Assembly (NCBI GenBank): GCA_023229065.1
Contig: JALNZZ010000080.1
Coordinates: 1 to 9,560, forward strand
Length of the DNA stretch: 9,560 nt
From: Porticoccaceae bacterium
GTDB lineage: Bacteria; Pseudomonadota; Gammaproteobacteria; Pseudomonadales; Porticoccaceae
Reading direction: 5' to 3'
Position 1 is the stretch's first letter. Each line of letters opens with the position of its first letter. The notes beneath the pieces are model-generated. The model did no database searches. It saw only the letters and a list, made by a program, of their open reading frames with translations, and was not told the origin of the DNA. Shown piece by piece: positions 5,618 through 9,560 of this stretch. The translations under genes were made by a program, and so were the position numbers.

Positions 5618-7888
5618 TTGATTGACACCGATAAAGAGCTCACAGCCAGGGACAGCTCCCTCGGGCGACTGCTTGTCTACGGCCTCGGTTTAATCGGTGG
5701 CAGTCTCGCCCAAGCGGCACGCCAGCGCGGCCTGTGCCGCGAAGTCATCGGGGTATCGCGCCGCCAGAGCACCCTGGAGCGTGCTCTGGAGATGGGCGTA
5801 GTGGATAGAGTGTATAGCGACGCCCGGGAAGGGCTGAGCCAGCTCGGCCCCGGCGACATGGTAGTAATCTGTGTGCCAACCTTGACGGTGCGCGCCACCC
5901 TGGAGGAGCTGAGGGAGTGTCTTCATCCCGCTGTTACCATCACTGATGCCGCCAGCGTCAAGGGGGCGGTGGTGAGCGCTGCCATCGACGTCTACGGTGC
6001 ACTGCCACCGCAGTTGGTGCCGGGACACCCGATCGCCGGGTCGGAAAAAAGCGGGGTTGAGGCTGCCAATCCCAACCTCTATGTCGATCACAGGGTGATC
6101 CTTACCCCGGAGCCACAGACCGGCACTGAACACCTGGCGGCGGTGCGGCGCTTGTGGGAAGGCGTCGGTGCTACAGTTTCTCTGATGCCCTGGGCAGAGC
6201 ACGACGAAGTTCTGGCGGCCACGAGTCATGTGCCCCATGTGCTGGCTTATGCCCTGGTGGACACTCTGGCCCGCATGGAGGAAAACCGCGAGATTTTCCG
6301 CTATGCCGCCGGAGGCTTTCGGGATTTTACCCGCATTGCCGGCAGCGATCCGGTGATGTGGCATGACATCTGTCTGTCCAATAGCGACGCTATCCTTGCT
6401 GTCCTGGATCACCTTACCGGCAGTTTTGCCGAGCTGCGCAACGCGATTGCCGTTGGCGACAGTGACTTTATCCTGGGTGTCTTTACCCGCGCTCGCGAAG
6501 CGCGTACCCACTTCACCAAGATGCTTGAACGAAAGGCCTATCTCGAACCCATGACCAGCCAATCCCTGATCTACCGCACCCAGAAAGCGCCGGGCCCTCT
6601 CAGTGGCCGCCTGCGCGTTCCGGGCGACAAGTCCATTTCACATCGCGCCATCATGCTCGGCTCTCTGGCAGAGGGCATCACCCGTGTCAGCGGTTTTCTG
6701 GAGGGGGAGGATGCCTTGGCAACCCTGCAGACCTTCCGCGACATGGGCGTTGTCATTGAGGGGCCCAGCCGCGGCGAAGTCATCATCCACGGCGTGGGCA
6801 TGCACGGCCTCAAGCCGCCGCCCGGACCTCTCTACCTGGGCAACTCCGGAACATCCATGCGGCTGTTAGCGGGATTACTGGCGGGGCAGCCCTTCGATGT
6901 GGTGATGACGGGCGACGAGTCGTTGTCCAAACGCCCCATGGGACGAGTCGCAGAACCCCTCGCGCTGATGGGGGCCGTGATCGAAACGGAGGAGGGGGGC
7001 TGTCCACCTCTGGTGGTGCGCGGTGTCGATTCCCTCAACGGTATCAACTATGTACTGCCAATGGCCAGCGCCCAGGTAAAATCAGCACTTCTACTGGCAG
7101 GCCTGTACGCGGAGGGCGAGACGGCAGTGACTGAGCCGGCACCGACCCGGGATCACACTGAGCGCATGTTGGGCGGCTTTGGCTACCCGGTAGAGCGCGA
7201 CGGTGCCACTGCCCGCGTCCGCGGCGGCGGGATACTCAAGGCCTGTGATATCGATGTGCCGGCCGATATTTCCTCGGCGGCTTTTTTCATGGTGGCAGCT
7301 TCCATTGTGCCGGGCTCGGAACTGCTGCTGGAGCACGTAGGCATTAACCCCACGCGGATCGGCGTCATCAATATTCTGCGCCTGATGGGCGGCGACCTCA
7401 CCCTGGAGAACGAGCGCAATGTCGGCGGCGAACCGGTGGCGGATATTCGCGTTCGCTATGCCCCTCTCAAAGGTATCGCTATTCCGGAGGAGCAGGTTCC
7501 CCTGGCCATTGATGAGTTTCCAGCCTTGTTCATTGCCGCCGCCTGCGCCGAGGGCACTACCGTGTTGAGCGGTGCCGAAGAGCTGCGCGTCAAGGAGAGT
7601 GACCGTATCCAGGCCATGGCCGACGGCCTCGCCACTTTGGGCGTGCAGACCGAGCCGCGCCCGGATGGCATCGTGATCACCGGCGGCGCTCTGGCCCGGG
7701 GTGGCTTGGGTGGCGGAGTGGTAGAGAGCCACTACGACCACCGTATCTCCATGGCTTTTGCTGTCGCCAGCCTGGTAGCCAACGATGAGGTCACCATCCG
7801 CGATTGCCAGCATGTGGCGACCTCCTTTCCCGACTTTGTCGCCCTCGCCAACCGAGCTGGCTTCCGCCTGCTGGAAGCGCACGCATGA
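5618..7888 (+). CDS. tyrA-aroA: TyrA-AroA fusion: prephenate dehydrogenase / 3-phosphoshikimate 1-carboxyvinyltransferase
   Basis: One 756-residue polypeptide joins two aromatic-pathway enzymes. TyrA (about 15-305) oxidatively decarboxylates prephenate to 4-hydroxyphenylpyruvate: Rossmann GLGLIGG at 22-28, ITDAASVKG at 108-116, PGHPIAGSEKSG at 135-146, ATSHVPH at 201-207, GGFRDFTRIAGSDPVMW at 232-248. Its second beta strand ends in GVSRR (45-49), without the acidic residue typical of NAD enzymes. After a short linker, AroA (about 325-756) makes EPSP from shikimate-3-phosphate and PEP: PGDKSISHR 335-343, LGNSGTSMR 407-415, SLSKRPMGR 435-443, DHTERM 512-517, DEFP 632-635, LRVKESDR 656-663, HYDHRISM 705-712. 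The AroA half resembles class II (Bacillus/CP4-like) synthases more than E. coli's. The same fusion is known in Pseudomonas. TTG is the likely start. The 3' end overlaps cmk by 4 bp. Confidence 0.95.
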   Translation: MIDTDKELTARDSSLGRLLVYGLGLIGGSLAQAARQRGLCREVIGVSRRQSTLERALEMGVVDRVYSDAREGLSQLGPGDMVVICVPTLTVRATLEELRECLHPAVTITDAASVKGAVVSAAIDVYGALPPQLVPGHPIAGSEKSGVEAANPNLYVDHRVILTPEPQTGTEHLAAVRRLWEGVGATVSLMPWAEHDEVLAATSHVPHVLAYALVDTLARMEENREIFRYAAGGFRDFTRIAGSDPVMWHDICLSNSDAILAVLDHLTGSFAELRNAIAVGDSDFILGVFTRAREARTHFTKMLERKAYLEPMTSQSLIYRTQKAPGPLSGRLRVPGDKSISHRAIMLGSLAEGITRVSGFLEGEDALATLQTFRDMGVVIEGPSRGEVIIHGVGMHGLKPPPGPLYLGNSGTSMRLLAGLLAGQPFDVVMTGDESLSKRPMGRVAEPLALMGAVIETEEGGCPPLVVRGVDSLNGINYVLPMASAQVKSALLLAGLYAEGETAVTEPAPTRDHTERMLGGFGYPVERDGATARVRGGGILKACDIDVPADISSAAFFMVAASIVPGSELLLEHVGINPTRIGVINILRLMGGDLTLENERNVGGEPVADIRVRYAPLKGIAIPEEQVPLAIDEFPALFIAAACAEGTTVLSGAEELRVKESDRIQAMADGLATLGVQTEPRPDGIVITGGALARGGLGGGVVESHYDHRISMAFAVASLVANDEVTIRDCQHVATSFPDFVALANRAGFRLLEAHA

Positions 7889-8577
7889 CGAGCGGTACCA
7901 TGACCAATAGCGGCATGACGATTATTACTCTGGATGGCCCAAGCGGGTCCGGCAAGGGGACTATCTGCCAGTTGCTGGCGGCGCGCCTGGGCTATCATTA
8001 TCTGGATAGCGGGGCGCTCTACCGGCTGCTTGCCCTGGCTGCGAAGCGCCATAAAGTGGCTCTCGACGATGTCGAAGATCTGGCAGTATTGGCCGCCCAC
8101 ATGGATATCAGCTTTCGTATGAACAGCGAGGGCGATCACCCTGAGGTCATTCTGGAAGGCGAGGATGTCACCGATCAGATTCGCAGCGAAGACATCAGTG
8201 CTGGCGCCTCGCAGGTGGCGGTGATTCCCGAGGTGCGTAATGCTCTGCTGGAGCGACAGCGTGCCTTTGCGCGGCCACCCGGCCTGGTAGCGGATGGCCG
8301 AGATATGGGCACCGTGGTTTTCCCCGACGCCAGCGTCAAGATCTACCTCACCGCAAGCGCCGAAGAACGCGCCCATCGCCGTCATAACCAGTTGATGGAT
8401 AAAGGGGAAAGTGTTAGCCTTGCCGCCCTTGTCGAGAATGTCAGGGCCCGCGATGCCCGCGACATGAACCGTTCGGTGTCGCCACTGGTGCCAGCTCCCG
8501 GGGCTGTAGAGGTCGATACGACGGGCAAGAGTATTCAGGAAGTACTTGATATCGTGATGGAAATTGTCAGGGGATGA
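7885..8577 (+). CDS. cmk: Cytidylate kinase
   Basis: Phosphorylates CMP and dCMP with ATP to the diphosphates, recycling pyrimidine nucleotides from RNA and lipid turnover; soluble cytoplasmic enzyme. From the chosen start it has 230 residues, close to E. coli's 227. Features: P-loop GPSGSGKGT at 18-26, YHYLDSGALYR at 38-48, then DVTDQIRSEDISAGAS, VADGRDMGTVVFPDA and the lid-region RRH and RARDARDMNRSVSPL. Three ATGs are in frame: 7885, 7900 and 7915. I prefer 7885 because it overlaps the tyrA-aroA stop as ATGA and has GGAAG (7873-7877) 7 nt upstream; 7915 (MTIITLDG) would match many family members and cannot be excluded. The adjacent rpsA is the usual partner across gammaproteobacteria. Confidence 0.96.
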   Translation: MTSGTMTNSGMTIITLDGPSGSGKGTICQLLAARLGYHYLDSGALYRLLALAAKRHKVALDDVEDLAVLAAHMDISFRMNSEGDHPEVILEGEDVTDQIRSEDISAGASQVAVIPEVRNALLERQRAFARPPGLVADGRDMGTVVFPDASVKIYLTASAEERAHRRHNQLMDKGESVSLAALVENVRARDARDMNRSVSPLVPAPGAVEVDTTGKSIQEVLDIVMEIVRG

Positions 8578-8596
8578 GTTCCCGGCCACAGCCATA

Positions 8597-8620
8597 GCTG
8601 AAAGGTTTTCAGCGATTTTT
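8597..8620 (+). terminator. Candidate intrinsic terminator after cmk
   Basis: GCTGAAA (8597-8603) pairs perfectly with TTTCAGC (8607-8613) around a 3-nt loop, followed by GCGA-free spacer GA and then TTTTT (8616-8620). The stem is only seven base pairs with three G/C pairs, so termination may be partial, letting some upstream transcripts continue into rpsA. Confidence 0.5.
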
Positions 8621-8626
8621 CCGGAA

Positions 8627-8711
8627 CGTGTTGTGCGACAGCCAGATTGGCGCAACGCGGTCCTTTTTGCACAGACCCACGCAACTGGCTGCGTGGTCGG
8701 GCGTTAAGCCC
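8627..8711 (+). promoter_or_regulatory. rpsA leader with three successive hairpins (candidate S1 autogenous operator)
   Basis: Three stem-loops follow one another. Hairpin I: 8627-8635 with 8651-8659, nine pairs including two G-U, with a nested CCA/TGG. Hairpin II: 8677-8683 with 8690-8696, seven perfect pairs, extended by two pairs across a bulged C. Hairpin III: GGGC 8699-8702 with GCCC 8708-8711. A weak SD (AGG, 8722-8724) follows, 9 nt from the rpsA ATG. In E. coli the rpsA initiation region likewise has three hairpins and a poor SD, and S1 represses its own translation there. The parallel is structural; I have not compared sequence. I find no convincing promoter between the terminator and this leader. 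Confidence 0.5.
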
Positions 8712-8733
8712 ACTCTTATATAGGTATTCATTA

Positions 8734-9560
8734 ATGAGCGAAAGCTTTGCGGAACTCTTTGAACAAAGCCTGAAAAACGTTGAAATGGCTCCCGGCTCCA
8801 TTGTGACCGGTGTGGTTATCGACATCGACAAAGACTGGGTAACCATCCACGCTGGTCTCAAGTCTGAGGGCGTGATTCCTGTCAGCCAGTTTTTCGATGA
8901 CAACGGCCAGTTCTCCCTGGAAATCGGCGACGAAGTCCAGGTTGCGCTCGAGACCGTCGAAGACGGCTTCGGTGCCACGCGCCTGTCCCGTGAAAAAGCC
9001 CGTCGCGCCGAATCTTGGGGCGAGCTGGAAAAAGCCTTCAACGCCGACGAAGTCGTTACCGGCATCATCAGCGGCAAGGTCAAGGGCGGTTTTACTGTCG
9101 ACATCGCTGGCCTGCGTGCTTTCCTGCCGGGTTCCCTGGTCGATGTGCGCCCGATGCGCGAGACAACTCACCTGGAAGACAAGCCCCTCGAGTTCAAGGT
9201 CATCAAGCTCGACCAGAAGCGCAACAACGTAGTGGTTTCCCGCCGCGCGGTAATGGAAGCGGTCAACTCCGCTGAGCGCGAAGAGCTGCTGGCCAATCTG
9301 GAAGAGGGCGCAGTACTCAAAGGTATCGTCAAGAACCTCACCGACTACGGCGCCTTCGTCGACCTCGGTGGTATCGACGGTCTGCTGCACATCACTGACA
9401 TGTCCTGGAAGCGGATCAAGCACCCCAGCGAAATCGTCAATGTTGGCGACGAGATTGAAGTCAAGGTGCTCAAGTTCGACCGCGAGCGCAACCGTGTTTC
9501 TCTCGGCCTCAAGCAGATGGGCGAAGATCCCTGGGCCGATATCAAAGCGCGCTACCCCGA
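8734..9560 (+). CDS. rpsA: 30S ribosomal protein S1 (N-terminal part, cut by window edge)
   Basis: Largest 30S protein; binds mRNA leaders and unfolds them for initiation, especially where the SD is weak. The visible 275 residues are about half of the usual roughly 560. Three S1/OB folds are seen: about 20-86 (PGSIVTGVVIDIDKDW), about 105-171 (VTGIISGKVKGGFTVDIAG, LRAFLPGSLVDVRP), and about 192-261 (LTDYGAFVDLGGIDGLLHITDMSW, then VKVLKFDRERNRVSLGLKQ). The first two folds normally anchor S1 to the ribosome through S2; the third begins the RNA-binding set. Start at MSESFAELFE matches the family (E. coli MTESFAQLFE). The frame is open to the window end with no stop. It sits 156 bp after cmk, behind a structured leader. 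Confidence 0.98.
   Translation, partial: MSESFAELFEQSLKNVEMAPGSIVTGVVIDIDKDWVTIHAGLKSEGVIPVSQFFDDNGQFSLEIGDEVQVALETVEDGFGATRLSREKARRAESWGELEKAFNADEVVTGIISGKVKGGFTVDIAGLRAFLPGSLVDVRPMRETTHLEDKPLEFKVIKLDQKRNNVVVSRRAVMEAVNSAEREELLANLEEGAVLKGIVKNLTDYGAFVDLGGIDGLLHITDMSWKRIKHPSEIVNVGDEIEVKVLKFDRERNRVSLGLKQMGEDPWADIKARYP

Noticed and set aside
8564..8592. TTGTCA at the end of cmk as an rpsA -35 box
   Set aside because: It is a 5/6 match, but nothing like a -10 hexamer lies 16-18 bp downstream, and it precedes the terminator-like hairpin.
7732..8655. 307-codon minus-strand open frame opposite aroA and cmk
   Set aside because: It is a shadow of conserved sense-strand genes and its composition shows no protein-like motif.
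8716..8722. TTATATA as a -10 box for rpsA
   Set aside because: Transcription would start about 6 nt before the ATG, after the SD, and the -35 position (GTGGTC) does not match; it is better seen as the A/T-rich single-stranded stretch before the start codon.

Overview
The window is a housekeeping segment of a gammaproteobacterial chromosome with moderately high GC. Gene content, order and protein sequence fit the Pseudomonadales in the broad sense, including the marine Cellvibrionales-like groups. GyrA follows E. coli numbering exactly through Y122 and again at the GyrA-box, and UbiG, PheA, Cmk and S1 are close to gammaproteobacterial forms. I cannot name the genus. I see no mobile element, CRISPR array, tRNA, rRNA, phage gene or compositional island, and no undescribed defence or metabolic system. 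What deserves attention is regulatory and architectural detail.

Left block, minus strand (1-1650): the start of ubiG (ubiquinone O-methyltransferase, running off the left edge) and upstream of it mtaD, a methylthioadenosine/S-adenosylhomocysteine deaminase of the amidohydrolase superfamily. They are 74 bp apart and probably form one transcription unit.

Divergent control region (1651-1919): a likely mtaD promoter, an 18-bp imperfect palindrome, an extended -10 promoter for gyrA and a gyrA leader of roughly 125 nt. The leader contains a 17-codon mini-ORF with a strong Shine-Dalgarno sequence (SD) and two small hairpins.

Right block, plus strand (1920-9560): gyrA, pheA, tyrA-aroA fusion, cmk, rpsA (running off the right edge). 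This is the gyrA-to-rpsA 'supraoperon' known from Pseudomonas, but without serC between gyrA and pheA and without the hisC-type aminotransferase between pheA and tyrA. Spacing is tight: 6 bp, 23 bp, and a 4-bp ATGA overlap. A 156-bp gap before rpsA holds a terminator-like hairpin and then three consecutive hairpins resembling the S1 autoregulatory leader. Together the block supplies a gyrase subunit, the EPSP synthase step of the common aromatic pathway, the phenylalanine and tyrosine branches up to the keto acids, CMP recycling, and ribosomal protein S1.
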